This document shows, piece after piece, positions 26,099 through 35,478 of a stretch of DNA of 64,000 bases. A model generated the notes under the pieces. That model saw only the letters and a list, made by a program, of their open reading frames with translations. It ran no database searches and had not been told where the DNA came from. The stretch comes from Hyphomonadaceae bacterium. Lineage in GTDB: Bacteria; Pseudomonadota; Alphaproteobacteria; Caulobacterales; Aquidulcibacteraceae. The position numbers and the translations under genes are program-made. The stretch lies in contig WRPI01000006.1 of the NCBI GenBank assembly GCA_009773395.1, forward strand, positions 92,305 to 156,304, given 5' to 3'. The stretch's first letter is position 1, and every line of letters starts with the position of its first letter.

Positions 26099-27445
26099 TT
26101 AACTAAACTCCCCACCCATACCCGTCATCATTTGCACAAAATTTGGAAAGCTAGTGCCAATCATTTCGGCTTCATCGACCTTTACGCCACTTTGTGATGC
26201 CATTCCAAGGATAAGGAACGACATAGCAATGCGGTGATCGCCATGGGTTGTCACACTTGCCCCGCCCTTTGGTTTTGCGCCACTTTTGCCCATTACCCGC
26301 AAGGATTCTGCGCCTTCTTCTGCCTCTACGCCGTTTGCAATCAATCCGTCAAAGGTCATTCTTATGCGGTCCGACTCTTTGACGCGCAATTCGCCAATGC
26401 CCTCCATCACGGTTTCGCCAGTTGCAAATGCGGCGGCGATTGCCAAAATTGGATATTCGTCAATCATGCTAGGTGCGCGTTCGGGCGGAACCACAATGCC
26501 TTTGAGCGCTGAATGGCGGGCACGCAAATCGGCAATTTTTTCGCCTGCCACCACGCGTTCATTATAAATCGTTAAATCCGCGCCCATCTCAATAAGCGTC
26601 GTAAAAATCCCTGCCCGAAGTGGGTTCATCATGACGTTTTCAATCGTAATATCAGAGCCTTCGATAATAAGCGCCGCGACCACCAAAAATGCCGCACTTG
26701 ATGGATCCCCCGGAACCGCAACATCACACGCAGTCAAACTCGCCTTGCCGCGCACACTGGCGTGGCGGCCATCGGCCATATCTTGCACTTCAACATCAAC
26801 ACCAAACCCGCGCAGCATATTTTCGGTGTGATCCCTTGAAGGTTTGGCCTCGATAACAGTGGTCACACCATCGGCTCGAAGCCCGCAAAGCAAGATTGCG
26901 CTTTTAACCTGTGCCGAGCCTTTATCGGAAAAATATGTTATTGGCGTCACATTATCGGTGCCAATAACGACGCATGGCAAAAGCCCCCCTGCCCGCATTT
27001 CATAACGCACCCCCATTTGCGCCAAAGGGTCCAAAATCCGCGCCATTGGCCTTCCGCGTAAAGAGCTATCGCCAGTATAGAAGGCTTTTATGGGAAATGA
27101 ACCCGAAACCCCCATGGTCAAGCGCACACCAGTACCGGCGTTGCCAAAATCAATAAAATCACTAGGTTCTTGCAGTCCAAGTGGGCCCAACCCCTGCACT
27201 TCCCAAATATCGCCGTTTTGCGAGATATCCGCGCCAAAAGCCTGCATTGCTTTGGCAGTATTTAGAACGTCCTGCCCCATCAAAATCCCACTTATGCGGG
27301 TCTTACCACTCGCCAATGCCCCAAGAATCAAAGATCGGTGCGAAATCGACTTATCGCCTGGCGCAATTATTTTACCAGACAATGCTGCGGAGGGTTTTGA
27401 GCTTAAATAAGACACGTCAGTCCTTGGAAGTCTAAAATGATGCAA
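26099..27445 (-). CDS. aroA: 3-phosphoshikimate 1-carboxyvinyltransferase (class II type)
   Basis: 448 residues. EPSP synthase of the shikimate pathway. Opening SAALSGKIIAPGDKSISHRSLILGALASG (about 19-47) and LMGQDVLNTAKAMQAFGA are closest to the alphaproteobacterial class II sequences of the CP4 type. In the PEP-binding loop the sequence reads DFGNAGTGVRLTMG, that is Gly where the glyphosate-tolerant CP4 enzyme has Ala, so this version should be sensitive to the inhibitor (inference from the known CP4 Ala100 effect). The C-terminal THGDHRIAMSF motif is intact. Confidence 0.95.
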   Translation of the reverse strand: MHHFRLPRTDVSYLSSKPSAALSGKIIAPGDKSISHRSLILGALASGKTRISGILMGQDVLNTAKAMQAFGADISQNGDIWEVQGLGPLGLQEPSDFIDFGNAGTGVRLTMGVSGSFPIKAFYTGDSSLRGRPMARILDPLAQMGVRYEMRAGGLLPCVVIGTDNVTPITYFSDKGSAQVKSAILLCGLRADGVTTVIEAKPSRDHTENMLRGFGVDVEVQDMADGRHASVRGKASLTACDVAVPGDPSSAAFLVVAALIIEGSDITIENVMMNPLRAGIFTTLIEMGADLTIYNERVVAGEKIADLRARHSALKGIVVPPERAPSMIDEYPILAIAAAFATGETVMEGIGELRVKESDRIRMTFDGLIANGVEAEEGAESLRVMGKSGAKPKGGASVTTHGDHRIAMSFLILGMASQSGVKVDEAEMIGTSFPNFVQMMTGMGGEFS

Positions 27446-27569
27446 AAACAGCGTCGCAATATCACTTATGGCCCGATTTTACAAAAAAAATGCAGTAGAG
27501 AAGCAATCTCGGTTTTGACTTAATTGCAATTGCGTGGCAAGCGCCATTGCTATTACGGAGCGAACTAAA

Positions 27570-28085
27570 TTGCCAAAAATAGACTTAGGTGAAAAACAAC
27601 AGTGCCCGAACTGCGGCGCGAAATTTTATGACCTCAAAAAACGACCTGCCAAATGCCCAAAATGTGAAAATACATTTGACCCAGATGATGAGTTGATTGT
27701 CGCCACCATTGCCCAAGCCAGAATGGCTGGGACGCTTGAACCTGAAGATACATCGGGCGATGACGATGAGGAAATGGAAAATGGCAAAACCATAAAAGCC
27801 GATGGCGATGAAGACGAAGGTGATGTTGAAGAAACAACACTTGAAATCGATATTGAAGCCCTCGACGAACCCGAGCTTATTATGGGCGATGATGGTGATG
27901 ATGAAGGCGACTTGCCAATAAATCCAGCCGAGCCTATTCCTGAAGGCTTCTCTGAGCAAGAATTGGACGAAGACGATCCTACTGCCGGTGATGAAGAAAT
28001 TCCGTTTATTGAAGAAGACGACGAATTCCTTGAAGAAGAATTGGACGCGCTTATTGACGGCGAAGAAGGCGACGAGCCAGTTTAG
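27570..28085 (+). CDS. TIGR02300 family protein (zinc-ribbon, acidic tail)
   Basis: 171 residues from the TTG at 27570, chosen because GGAG lies nine bases before it and because the family begins a few residues ahead of the zinc ribbon. An earlier GTG at 27534 is the alternative. Residues 8-33 hold a CPNCGAKFYDLKKRPAKCPKC zinc ribbon (two CxxC) that defines TIGR02300, an alphaproteobacterial family of unknown function with the FYDL signature. The rest is a very acidic Asp/Glu-rich tail with no other domain. It lies just before tRNA-Ala and opposite aroA. Confidence 0.85.
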   Translation: MPKIDLGEKQQCPNCGAKFYDLKKRPAKCPKCENTFDPDDELIVATIAQARMAGTLEPEDTSGDDDEEMENGKTIKADGDEDEGDVEETTLEIDIEALDEPELIMGDDGDDEGDLPINPAEPIPEGFSEQELDEDDPTAGDEEIPFIEEDDEFLEEELDALIDGEEGDEPV

Positions 28086-28125
28086 ATTTAGTTTATTTGG
28101 GCCGAATTGCCTAAATGAAACGCGT

Positions 28126-28201
<76 letters not shown>

Positions 28202-28220
28202 TTTTTTTCCTCAAATTCCC

Positions 28221-28410
28221 ACCCTCGGCGTTCGGCCTCGCTCAGAAAATTGGGTTCAATTCGTGAAACAATTTCAAAAAGCGTCGTTTTTGAAATTTTC
28301 TCGCTTCGCTTGTTAGTATTCGCTTAGCTCACATTTTGGTTCTAAGTTTCTCGTCTAGTCTCAACCATTTTTTGGAAACTCAAGTTTCGACCCTCGGCCT
28401 TCGGCCTGGC
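28221..28410. repeat. direct repeat pair and hairpin after tRNA-Ala
   Basis: The 21-mer at 28221-28241 (ACCCTCGGCGTTCGGCCTCGC) recurs at 28390-28410 with two differences. Some similarity extends leftwards: both copies are preceded by ACCATTTTTT, which in the first copy is the tRNA 3' end with its flank. Between them, AATTTCAAAAA (28270-28280) and TTTTTGAAATT (28287-28297) form an 11-bp hairpin followed by TTTTC, possibly the tRNA terminator. This could be a relic of an insertion after the tRNA or just a local duplication. Confidence 0.4.
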
Positions 28411-28416
28411 AGTGGA

Positions 28417-29211
28417 TTACACAATTATCAGCTTAATACCTGCGTTTTCGAACATCTTTGCAGTTTTGTCGGTGATTCTACTGTCAGTGATAATGGTGTC
28501 GATTTCATCAAGTTCGCATACAACATTGCCAGATGGCCCACCAAACTTGGTAGCATCAACCAATATTATTACTTCTTCAGACTGCGCCAAAAGGCGCCTT
28601 TCGGCCGCAACAAGAACTATATCAGCCTGCATAAGCCCTTTTTCACCAATTGATGCCGCACCCATAAATAGTTTCGGCGCGTGAAAGCGTGGCATTCCAG
28701 GGTCACCAAAAACTGAGAGTATTATGTTTTGTTCGGGGAAAACTGCGCCAGACGGAACCAATACACGTGTTCCTTGTTGGCCTATCAGAGCCGAAACAAT
28801 ATGCAGGGAATTAGTCAAAACTTGTAATTCCAAGCCTGCCAAATGTGGACACATTTGCAAAGTGGTCGAACCACCATCTATCATTACACCTTCGCCTTTG
28901 CTGCAAAGGCTTGCTGCGGCTTTGCCAATCGCTTCCTTCTGCGACCGGTTTTTTTCTATGTTCTCATAAAACGGAGTGCCAGTAAGATGGGCATTAAAAT
29001 TTACGCCGTTGCTCATTTCCGCCGAACTGCTGGCAATTTCTTTTGCACCGCCGCGAATGCGTTTAATCTTTCCCGCAATAGCGAGTTTTTCTAGGTCACG
29101 CCGTATTGTTGCTGGAGAAGCTCTGATTTCACGTTCAAACTCCTCAAATGCGACGAAACCTTTGTCGCCGATAAGTTTCAAAATTAGTTTTTCACGAACG
29201 GTCGCATGCAT
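28417..29211 (-). CDS. DeoR/GlpR family transcriptional regulator of the rhamnose locus
   Basis: 264 residues. The N-terminal helix-turn-helix (about 5-55) reads REKLILKLIGDKGFVAFEEFE, then SPATIRRDLEKLAIAGKIKRIRGGA, the DeoR signature. The C-terminal DeoRC sensor domain (about 85-264) has the MIDGGSTTLQMCPHLAG sugar-phosphate isomerase-like motif and DATKFG. DeoR regulators sense phosphorylated sugars; the rhizobial rhamnose operon is controlled by one (RhaR). It lies next to and in line with the rhaD fusion gene, 77 bases away, and a sequence shared with the rhaD promoter region occurs just before it. Confidence 0.88.
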   Translation of the reverse strand: MHATVREKLILKLIGDKGFVAFEEFEREIRASPATIRRDLEKLAIAGKIKRIRGGAKEIASSSAEMSNGVNFNAHLTGTPFYENIEKNRSQKEAIGKAAASLCSKGEGVMIDGGSTTLQMCPHLAGLELQVLTNSLHIVSALIGQQGTRVLVPSGAVFPEQNIILSVFGDPGMPRFHAPKLFMGAASIGEKGLMQADIVLVAAERRLLAQSEEVIILVDATKFGGPSGNVVCELDEIDTIITDSRITDKTAKMFENAGIKLIIV

Positions 29212-29254
29212 TAGTCAATCCTAACAAAACAATTGCAAGTTTCAACCATTTTCG

Positions 29255-29274
29255 CTCATTATTACAGCATATAA
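29255..29274 (-). promoter_or_regulatory. candidate DeoR-regulator site upstream of its own gene
   Basis: The minus-strand stretch TTATATGCTGTAATAATGAG matches the corresponding stretch near rhaD (TTATACGCTGCAATAATGAT, at 31480-31499) at 17 of 20 positions. It lies 44 bases before the regulator start codon, suitable for an autoregulatory operator/promoter. Only the similarity is seen; protein binding is inferred. Confidence 0.4.
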
Positions 29275-29288
29275 ATCCTGAAGGAACT

Positions 29289-31403
29289 TTATCGTGAAAA
29301 TGCTTGGGCATTGCCGGCATCAACATTAATCATATTGCCAGTCGATTTGGCCGACATTTCACTTGCGAAAAAATAAACTGCGTTAGCCACATCTTCAGGC
29401 AGCACGTCCAGTTTTAACATTGAACGATTGCGATAATGTTCCTCCAGTGGCAAACCCGCATCAATACCGTGGGTATCGGCACGCTCCTTGCGCCAATCTC
29501 CGTTCCAAATTTTCGAACCACGGATTACGGCATCTGGGTTGACTACATTCACTCTAATTTTGAAAGGCGCGCCTTCGAGGGCCAGGCACCGTGCCAAGTG
29601 AAGCGATGCAGCCTTCGCCGAAGCGTAGGCAGATGCGTTCGCCGCTGCTGCCACAGCATTTTTTGAGCCGATGAAAATAATGGAGCCGCCACCGCCAGAT
29701 TTCATAATTTCGAACGCGCATTTTGAAGCAAGAAAATACCCTAAAGCGAGAACGTTGTAATTCTTGTTCCATAATTCGACTGAAGTTTCGGAGATTGGTG
29801 CAGACGACGCAATTCCTGCGTTCGCAACCAATATGTCAAGCCCTCCAAATTCACGGCAAAGTGTCCTAAATGCTGCATTGGTTTGCGCTTCATCGGTAAC
29901 ATCACAAATAACGCTGCGAACCACATCTTTAGAATATTCTTGCACAAGCGCTTTATGAGCGAATTCCAAGGCATCCTTATCGAAATCACTAAGAACGACA
30001 CTTGCGCCTTCATCTAACAGGCGCCGAGCGGTAGCCAAACCAATGCCTCCTGCCCCGCCAGTTATCAGCGCAATTTTGCCTGCCAAGGGTTTCGGTTTTG
30101 GCATACGCTGCAATTTGGCTTCTTCGAGCGACCAATATTCAATATTAAAAGCTTCTTGCTCGCTTAGGCCAATATATTGACCAATCAACTGAGCGCCCCG
30201 CATCACATTGATCGCATTTTGATAAAATTCGCTGGCCAATCTCGCGGTGGTCTTATCCGAGGCAAAGCTCACCATACCGATTCTTGGGATGAGGACTATA
30301 ATCGGGTTAGAATCTCTAATATTAGGATCACTTGGACCAGCGCAACGCTTGTAATATGCTTCGTATTCACTGCGGTAGTTACTAACCGCATTGTGTAAAT
30401 AATCCAAATCGCCGATTTTGTCATAGGCGAGACAAAGCGGCGCTATTTTTGTTCTTAAAAAATGATCTGGGCACGACGTGCCAATTTTTGCTAATTTGAT
30501 AAAACTATTTGAACAAACAAATTCGAGGACTTCCTTCGTATCGCAAAAGTGCGAAATTTTGCTCCCGCTTGATGAGACAATGCCGCGTAAATTTGAACTC
30601 AAGTCCGAGATTATTTGTGCACGCTCGATTGCGGGCAAAGGCGTGTTGAAGCTGCCACCAAATACTTCTGAATTCGACAATTTATTGTTCAAATGCTTCG
30701 CTGCATCGGCTATCAAAGATATAGTATTATCATAACAATCTTTCGCGCTATTAGCCCAACAGATAATGCCGTGCCCTGCCAATATTGCACCTCGGGAATT
30801 CGGATTCGCTTTGGCATAAGCGCTTAGTAAAAGGCCAAGTTCAAATCCTGGTCTTTGCCATTCGATCCAGCCAATCGCATCGCCCCAAATTTGCTGGGCC
30901 GCTGCCTTTCCACCACTTGAAGCCGCAAGCGCAATTATCGCGTCGGGATGAACATGGTCAATGTGTTTGAAAGGCAAATAAGCATGAAGTGGCGTATCAA
31001 TTGATGCTGGGCGCGAATTGTTATTGAAGTTGCAATGCGGTAGAAAACCAACCATTTCGTCTTCAAATTGCTTGCCGCGATAAAGCGCTTTTAGGGCGTT
31101 CAATTTTTCCAAATAGAGCGTTGAAAAGCCGTCAAGCTTCATCTGGCCTATGTCACCACCAGACCCTTTGACCCACAATACTTCCGTCATTGTCATGGTA
31201 AGTGGGTCTTTGATAAGTATTTTCGCCGAAGTATTGCCACCACCAAAGTTAGTTACCGTCAGATCTGAACCAAGCAAGTTCGACCGATACAGCAATAGTT
31301 CTTCTTCGCCCATATTTTTTGTTGCGCTTAACGACCATTTATTCTCAGGAATCGCAAATTCCGATGGTTTTGTTTTCGAGAACAGCTGATCTATAACGGC
31401 CAT
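29289..31403 (-). CDS. rhaD: bifunctional rhamnulose-1-phosphate aldolase / short-chain alcohol dehydrogenase
   Basis: 704 residues, a fusion of two enzymes. Residues about 35-420 are a class II aldolase: VTNFGGGNTSAKI, DTPLHAYLPFKHIDHVHPDAIIALAASSG with zinc-binding histidines, and the third His in AILAGHGIICW. Residues about 440-704 are a short-chain dehydrogenase: ALITGGAGGIGLATARRL for NAD, LVANAGIASS and the YASAKAASLH catalytic Tyr/Lys. The aldolase splits L-rhamnulose-1-phosphate into DHAP and L-lactaldehyde, and the second domain oxidises lactaldehyde, as in the rhizobial RhaD type. It is the first gene of its operon, with the DeoR regulator behind it. Confidence 0.94.
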   Translation of the reverse strand: MAVIDQLFSKTKPSEFAIPENKWSLSATKNMGEEELLLYRSNLLGSDLTVTNFGGGNTSAKILIKDPLTMTMTEVLWVKGSGGDIGQMKLDGFSTLYLEKLNALKALYRGKQFEDEMVGFLPHCNFNNNSRPASIDTPLHAYLPFKHIDHVHPDAIIALAASSGGKAAAQQIWGDAIGWIEWQRPGFELGLLLSAYAKANPNSRGAILAGHGIICWANSAKDCYDNTISLIADAAKHLNNKLSNSEVFGGSFNTPLPAIERAQIISDLSSNLRGIVSSSGSKISHFCDTKEVLEFVCSNSFIKLAKIGTSCPDHFLRTKIAPLCLAYDKIGDLDYLHNAVSNYRSEYEAYYKRCAGPSDPNIRDSNPIIVLIPRIGMVSFASDKTTARLASEFYQNAINVMRGAQLIGQYIGLSEQEAFNIEYWSLEEAKLQRMPKPKPLAGKIALITGGAGGIGLATARRLLDEGASVVLSDFDKDALEFAHKALVQEYSKDVVRSVICDVTDEAQTNAAFRTLCREFGGLDILVANAGIASSAPISETSVELWNKNYNVLALGYFLASKCAFEIMKSGGGGSIIFIGSKNAVAAAANASAYASAKAASLHLARCLALEGAPFKIRVNVVNPDAVIRGSKIWNGDWRKERADTHGIDAGLPLEEHYRNRSMLKLDVLPEDVANAVYFFASEMSAKSTGNMINVDAGNAQAFSR

Positions 31404-31457
31404 TGAGCATTACTTTCTTTCGTTGGGTGTCATCCTATCAGAATAATAAAGACAAAA

Positions 31458-31491
31458 CAATCATTTTTGATTATTTGCAATCATTATTGCA
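31458..31491. promoter_or_regulatory. candidate operator between rhaD and phyH-type gene
   Basis: TGCAAT (31476-31481) and ATTGCA (31486-31491) form a perfect inverted repeat around CATT. CAATC pentamers start at 31458 and 31478, 20 bases apart (two helical turns), and a third copy is at 31589-31593. The site lies in the 274-base divergent region between rhaD (minus) and the dioxygenase gene (plus), about 75 bases before rhaD. Related sites are at 40842, 46026 and 48405. Inferred to be bound by the local DeoR protein. Confidence 0.45.
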
Positions 31492-31677
31492 GCGTATAAT
31501 TGCAGAAAACTAGTGTTGACTTCGTAAAGCAATGACCGATTATGCATAATTTTCAACTAGTTTTGTCGTATTTGCCATTTTTTCATTGCAATCAAACAAA
31601 ATCAATTATAGTCATATTCAATAATCAATATTGTTATTTCTCGGCTCAAAAAACCACAGCTATTGTATGAGGGACTA

Positions 31678-32475
31678 ATGAACACAGAATTGAGTAATGA
31701 TCAGATTAGTTATTATCAAGAAAATGGTTTTCTTATTTATAGAAGTTTCCTTAACGCTGAAGAAATCGTGGATTTGAAAGAAGCGGTTCTTGAAGCGATT
31801 GCTACGATGGGCCGCAACAGAATTAGCGGTGAAAATGTCCATTTGAAAGACGGCGATGCCTATTTTGACCGAGTTTACACTCAAAGACTAAATCTCTGGG
31901 TTATCAATGAAAAAGTCAAATCATATCTTCAAAAGCCGAAACTTGGGGAAATGCTATGTCAATTGGAAGGCATTGACTCTTTACGTGTTTGGCACGACCA
32001 AGCCTTGATTAAAGAACCCTTTGCCAATCCCACAAATTTGCACTTGGATAATCCTTATTGGTCCTTTTATTCCAAAAATGCCATTACAATTTGGATTGCA
32101 CTTGAAGATGCAACGCCCGAAAATGGTTGCCTTTGTTTCTTGCCGAAAAGCAAAGAAATCGCCACCCTTGAAAATGTCGGCCCGAGTGAAGAATTTGGTT
32201 CGCTTTTGAACTTATACCCCGAAATGCGTAAAATTTCGCCAGTGGTTGCGCCAATGAAAGCGGGCGATTGCAGTTTTCATAACGGCCTAACCGCGCATGG
32301 TGCGAGCGTGAACATGACCACCCAACGGCGCATCGCACTAGCTTGCGCTTATATGCCGGAAGGCGCAACTTTTAATGGAATAAGAAATGTTCTGCCAACC
32401 GACTATTTCAATAGTCTGACCATTGGCGATAAATTAGAAGCCGAATTCTTTAACCCACTTGTTTATTCAAAATAG
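31678..32475 (+). CDS. phytanoyl-CoA dioxygenase (PhyH) family protein
   Basis: 265 residues from the ATG at 31678, preceded by GAGGG; an upstream in-frame ATG-like start at 31663 lacks one. The 2OG/Fe(II) fold is visible: FLNAEEIVDLKEAV near the start, the metal-binding HLDNPYW (His and Asp) at about 122-128, the distal His in GLTAHGASVNM and the 2-oxoglutarate Arg in QRRIALACAYMP. PhyH enzymes hydroxylate or oxidise varied small substrates. It is transcribed away from rhaD across a shared promoter region, which ties it to the sugar locus, but its substrate is unknown. Its last 26 bases overlap the convergent Gfo/Idh/MocA gene. Confidence 0.85.
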   Translation: MNTELSNDQISYYQENGFLIYRSFLNAEEIVDLKEAVLEAIATMGRNRISGENVHLKDGDAYFDRVYTQRLNLWVINEKVKSYLQKPKLGEMLCQLEGIDSLRVWHDQALIKEPFANPTNLHLDNPYWSFYSKNAITIWIALEDATPENGCLCFLPKSKEIATLENVGPSEEFGSLLNLYPEMRKISPVVAPMKAGDCSFHNGLTAHGASVNMTTQRRIALACAYMPEGATFNGIRNVLPTDYFNSLTIGDKLEAEFFNPLVYSK

Positions 32476-33424
32476 CCATTATTGACTGGGCATTTTTTAA
32501 TATATCATCACCTTCTGTCGGTAGTTTGCCGCCACTTTTGATTGCTTCTTTAATTGCTTGAAGTTGATAAAAATATGTGGTGCCGCCTTTGAATTCTTTG
32601 TGATGCCATTCATCGCCAATTCGCCAATTAAAATCATGGCCATAGTGGGGGAGCACTAAATTGCGAACCTCGATTGCACCATTGGTCATTTCCAACTTAA
32701 GGCGTGAATATCTTTGACCATTGTGCGGAGTCATCGAAACATCGATTGTGCCAATTGCGCCATTGCCGAATTTGACATGCGCTACGACCGCCCCATCTAC
32801 GCCGGTTTCAGCGAATTTAGTTATGGTTTCAATCGGTTCAAATTCTCCGACCAAGTGCCGCGCCCAATGCACTGGGTAACAACCAATATCAAGCATGACC
32901 CCACCACCCAATTCCTTGTCCCACCTCGCCGCATTTTCGCTGGGCGGCATAGGCACGTCCAATTTGGCACTAAATGACTTTATCGTGCCGAGATTGCCGT
33001 CCAGCACAAGCTGTTTAATCGCCGTAAAAAGTGGGTGATAATGATAATGGAAGGCCTCGATAAGCCGACAATTATTTTTCGAAGCGGCGGCCAATAACCG
33101 CATTGCGGCAGCCTCATCAGGTGCGGCAGGTTTTTCTAAAAGGACATGGAGTTTGTTTTCAAGCGCCAAAGTTCCCCATTCTTCGTGCAAAACATTTGGC
33201 AGGCATATATATACCAAGTCCACGCCACCACTTTTGATCAATTCTTGATAATTGGCTGCGACCGACCTAATATTATTTGCCGCCGCATAATCAATAGCGC
33301 GCGAAATTTCACGTGCCGCAACCATAGTTATTTCCACATCGCCGATTTTTCGCGCCGGCTCAATAATCGATGTTATCGCAAGGTTTGAAGCACCAATTAG
33401 ACCAATTCGTAATGGTCTAGTCAT
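32450..33424 (-). CDS. Gfo/Idh/MocA family oxidoreductase, copy 1
   Basis: 324 residues. N-terminal Rossmann fold: RIGLIGASNLAITSII (residues 5-20) and VLLEKPAAPDEAAA with the EKP motif at about 95-98. C-terminal domain begins near 125, with GGGVMLDIGCYPVHWAR containing the usual catalytic-region Asp and His. These NAD(P)-dependent enzymes oxidise or reduce sugars and their derivatives, or epimerise via keto forms; the substrate cannot be read from the sequence. Last gene of the TonB receptor-cupin-oxidoreductase-GHL6 string, sharing an ATGA with the GHL6 gene before it. Confidence 0.9.
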   Translation of the reverse strand: MTRPLRIGLIGASNLAITSIIEPARKIGDVEITMVAAREISRAIDYAAANNIRSVAANYQELIKSGGVDLVYICLPNVLHEEWGTLALENKLHVLLEKPAAPDEAAAMRLLAAASKNNCRLIEAFHYHYHPLFTAIKQLVLDGNLGTIKSFSAKLDVPMPPSENAARWDKELGGGVMLDIGCYPVHWARHLVGEFEPIETITKFAETGVDGAVVAHVKFGNGAIGTIDVSMTPHNGQRYSRLKLEMTNGAIEVRNLVLPHYGHDFNWRIGDEWHHKEFKGGTTYFYQLQAIKEAIKSGGKLPTEGDDILKNAQSIMAILNKQVG

Positions 33425-35478
33425 GGCGCAAACTTAATAACGAAAGCCTCAAAATCCCTGATTGCGCCTATTTCAAATTCGACCGAATTTCCGTCAGCCC
33501 TCAAGGACAAATCTTGGCTATCAGACATTCGGGTTATCCCCGCGATACTTTGGCCACCTTCCAAATTTATCTTAGCTTTGCCACCGACAATCGTAATTGG
33601 AGGAGTGTCATTCGAGGCGTTAAATATGCGCAAAACTAGATTTCTATCTTTGTCTTCAAACGCGCTGAGCCACAGAGCTGGATGGGCATTTATTTCAATC
33701 AGTCTAGGCGGCAATATTTTGTTCAAAAGTTCAACGAATAATGCGTCATTATCGGGCGATGCTAAACACTCGATATCGGCAACACAATAAATCGCGGCCC
33801 CTTTGCCAAAGCGATTTTGTGCGACACTTGGATGCGTTGTATCGTGATAATATGGCGATGAGTGGATGGTGGCAAACAACTTATTTTCGGCACTGCCTTC
33901 ATTCGGATATTTATAAGGTAGCCCAAGATTTGCCTTTACTTTGGCTTGCCGCGTTTCAATGCGCAACGCCCCATTTGTTCCGTCTTGCTTGCACCAATGC
34001 GAAAGTGGGCGTTTAATGGCGCCAATTTCATTAGATTTGAGATAGATGACATTTCCGGCTTCATTCCCTATTGAAACAACTCCGAATAATTCTTCATTGC
34101 CGAACAGGCTATTGCGACTGCCGTATATTTTGCCGCCATCGTGGGTGTATTTCTTAAATGCCGCAATTTCGCTTTCGTCAAACTTTGCAATATTTGGTAA
34201 GATTATGACTGGCCATTTTTCTAACTGGTCTAGATTCGATTTGCTAATAACACCAAATGGAATGTGCTCACGCGCCAAAATCTTTGCCACACCTGATGCC
34301 GCCATGAAATGCGGATAATTGGGAATCGACGAAGACGGTGCGGCCTTAATTTCTTGTGGTAACTCATTGATGTTCATTCGCGAATTGTCGGAAAAATAAA
34401 TTGCCACCGTTTCTAATGGCTCTATCACCGCGTGGTATTCGAAAGCCTTGCTTTTTATAAAAGCAGATTTCAACCGCGACAATGCTTCAACATCAATTGT
34501 TCCGTCTGGGTCTATTGCAATTATTCCAAGAAACGCTGCATCAGCCATTTGTGATGCAAACACTTTTCTTTCAAGTTCCGATTGAGTGCGAAGGCGATTA
34601 TGTTCCGTGAGGTTTGCTGCGATGGTTGTCATAAATTCGATTGGTTTTTTTGGGGATAAGTTTGACATCAAGCGAGTTATGAATAATTGCTCGCTTTTAT
34701 CGCCATAAAAATCACCGCCTAAAAAATCATGGCCTTTTACGGAGTCAAAATTCATGCCCCTCGTCCAGTTCGAGAGCGCAAGCGCGAAATTATGATAGAC
34801 TTCGATTTTACTTTGCACGGATTTTGCAAGATCACGTAATCCAATTGTGAAATCACTTAGCCATTTTTCGCGCGCTTTTTGAAATTCGAGCCAATTGTCG
34901 TCTTGCCAATCGACAATATTAGGAATTGGCTTTCCTGTTTCTTCGAGATACTTCGCTTGGCAAGACTGGCAAACACAAACCCCATTCCACCACACCATGT
35001 CAAAAAAAATCGCTTCCAATTCATGTGTAAGAATTTCTTTGACTTGCGCATCTACGAATTCGCGATATTCGGGGTTATTGATACAGACAATGCCATATCT
35101 TTGACGTGGTAAGATACCAATTGTTGGAGCCGAAGCGGGCTTTATTCGCCAATCTTGGTGGCGCAAATATTCTTCATTATTAAAACCAATTGAATAATAG
35201 CCGCAAACTGGAAGCCCCAATTTTTGAAGCGCTACCACGGTTTCACCTGCAAAATTGCGCCCTTTACAAGCCGCATGCTGAACACCAGTTTTGGTCGGCC
35301 AATAACATAGTCCAAGGTGACTCTGGAAATACACCATCGCCGCTTCCGCCTCGATTGCGGACACTGCTTCTGCTGTTTCAATCGGGTCATATTTTGCTAG
35401 AAATTCAAGCTCCCAATCGCCGATATGCATATCGATTAAAATTCGACGCCGAGTATTGGAATATTTGGGTCTTTGCAT
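33421..35478 (-). CDS. GHL6-type putative glycoside hydrolase
   Basis: 685 residues, no signal peptide. The first about 330 residues resemble the hypothetical glycoside hydrolase family GHL6 (TIM barrel): DMHIGDWELEFLAKYDP, MVYFQSHLGLCYWPTKTG, and IFFDMVWWNGVCVCQSCQAKYLEETG with a CxxC. A middle domain (about 370-560) has the look of the GATase-like/beta-galactosidase trimerisation domain (IPFGVISKSNLDQLEKWPVIILPNIAKFDESEIAAFKKYTHDGGKI), and a C-terminal beta domain closes the protein. Probably cytoplasmic, so it would act on an oligosaccharide after uptake. Activity not known. One base from the next gene upstream and overlapping the one downstream. Confidence 0.72.
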   Translation of the reverse strand: MQRPKYSNTRRRILIDMHIGDWELEFLAKYDPIETAEAVSAIEAEAAMVYFQSHLGLCYWPTKTGVQHAACKGRNFAGETVVALQKLGLPVCGYYSIGFNNEEYLRHQDWRIKPASAPTIGILPRQRYGIVCINNPEYREFVDAQVKEILTHELEAIFFDMVWWNGVCVCQSCQAKYLEETGKPIPNIVDWQDDNWLEFQKAREKWLSDFTIGLRDLAKSVQSKIEVYHNFALALSNWTRGMNFDSVKGHDFLGGDFYGDKSEQLFITRLMSNLSPKKPIEFMTTIAANLTEHNRLRTQSELERKVFASQMADAAFLGIIAIDPDGTIDVEALSRLKSAFIKSKAFEYHAVIEPLETVAIYFSDNSRMNINELPQEIKAAPSSSIPNYPHFMAASGVAKILAREHIPFGVISKSNLDQLEKWPVIILPNIAKFDESEIAAFKKYTHDGGKIYGSRNSLFGNEELFGVVSIGNEAGNVIYLKSNEIGAIKRPLSHWCKQDGTNGALRIETRQAKVKANLGLPYKYPNEGSAENKLFATIHSSPYYHDTTHPSVAQNRFGKGAAIYCVADIECLASPDNDALFVELLNKILPPRLIEINAHPALWLSAFEDKDRNLVLRIFNASNDTPPITIVGGKAKINLEGGQSIAGITRMSDSQDLSLRADGNSVEFEIGAIRDFEAFVIKFAP

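Noticed and set aside
27534..27569. GTG start for the TIGR02300 protein
   Set aside because: No ribosome site at that place, and the extra residues are not family-like, whereas the TTG at 27570 has GGAG.
29240..29288. A terminator after the rhaD gene
   Set aside because: No GC-rich stem followed by a T run could be found; rhaD and the regulator may be co-transcribed.
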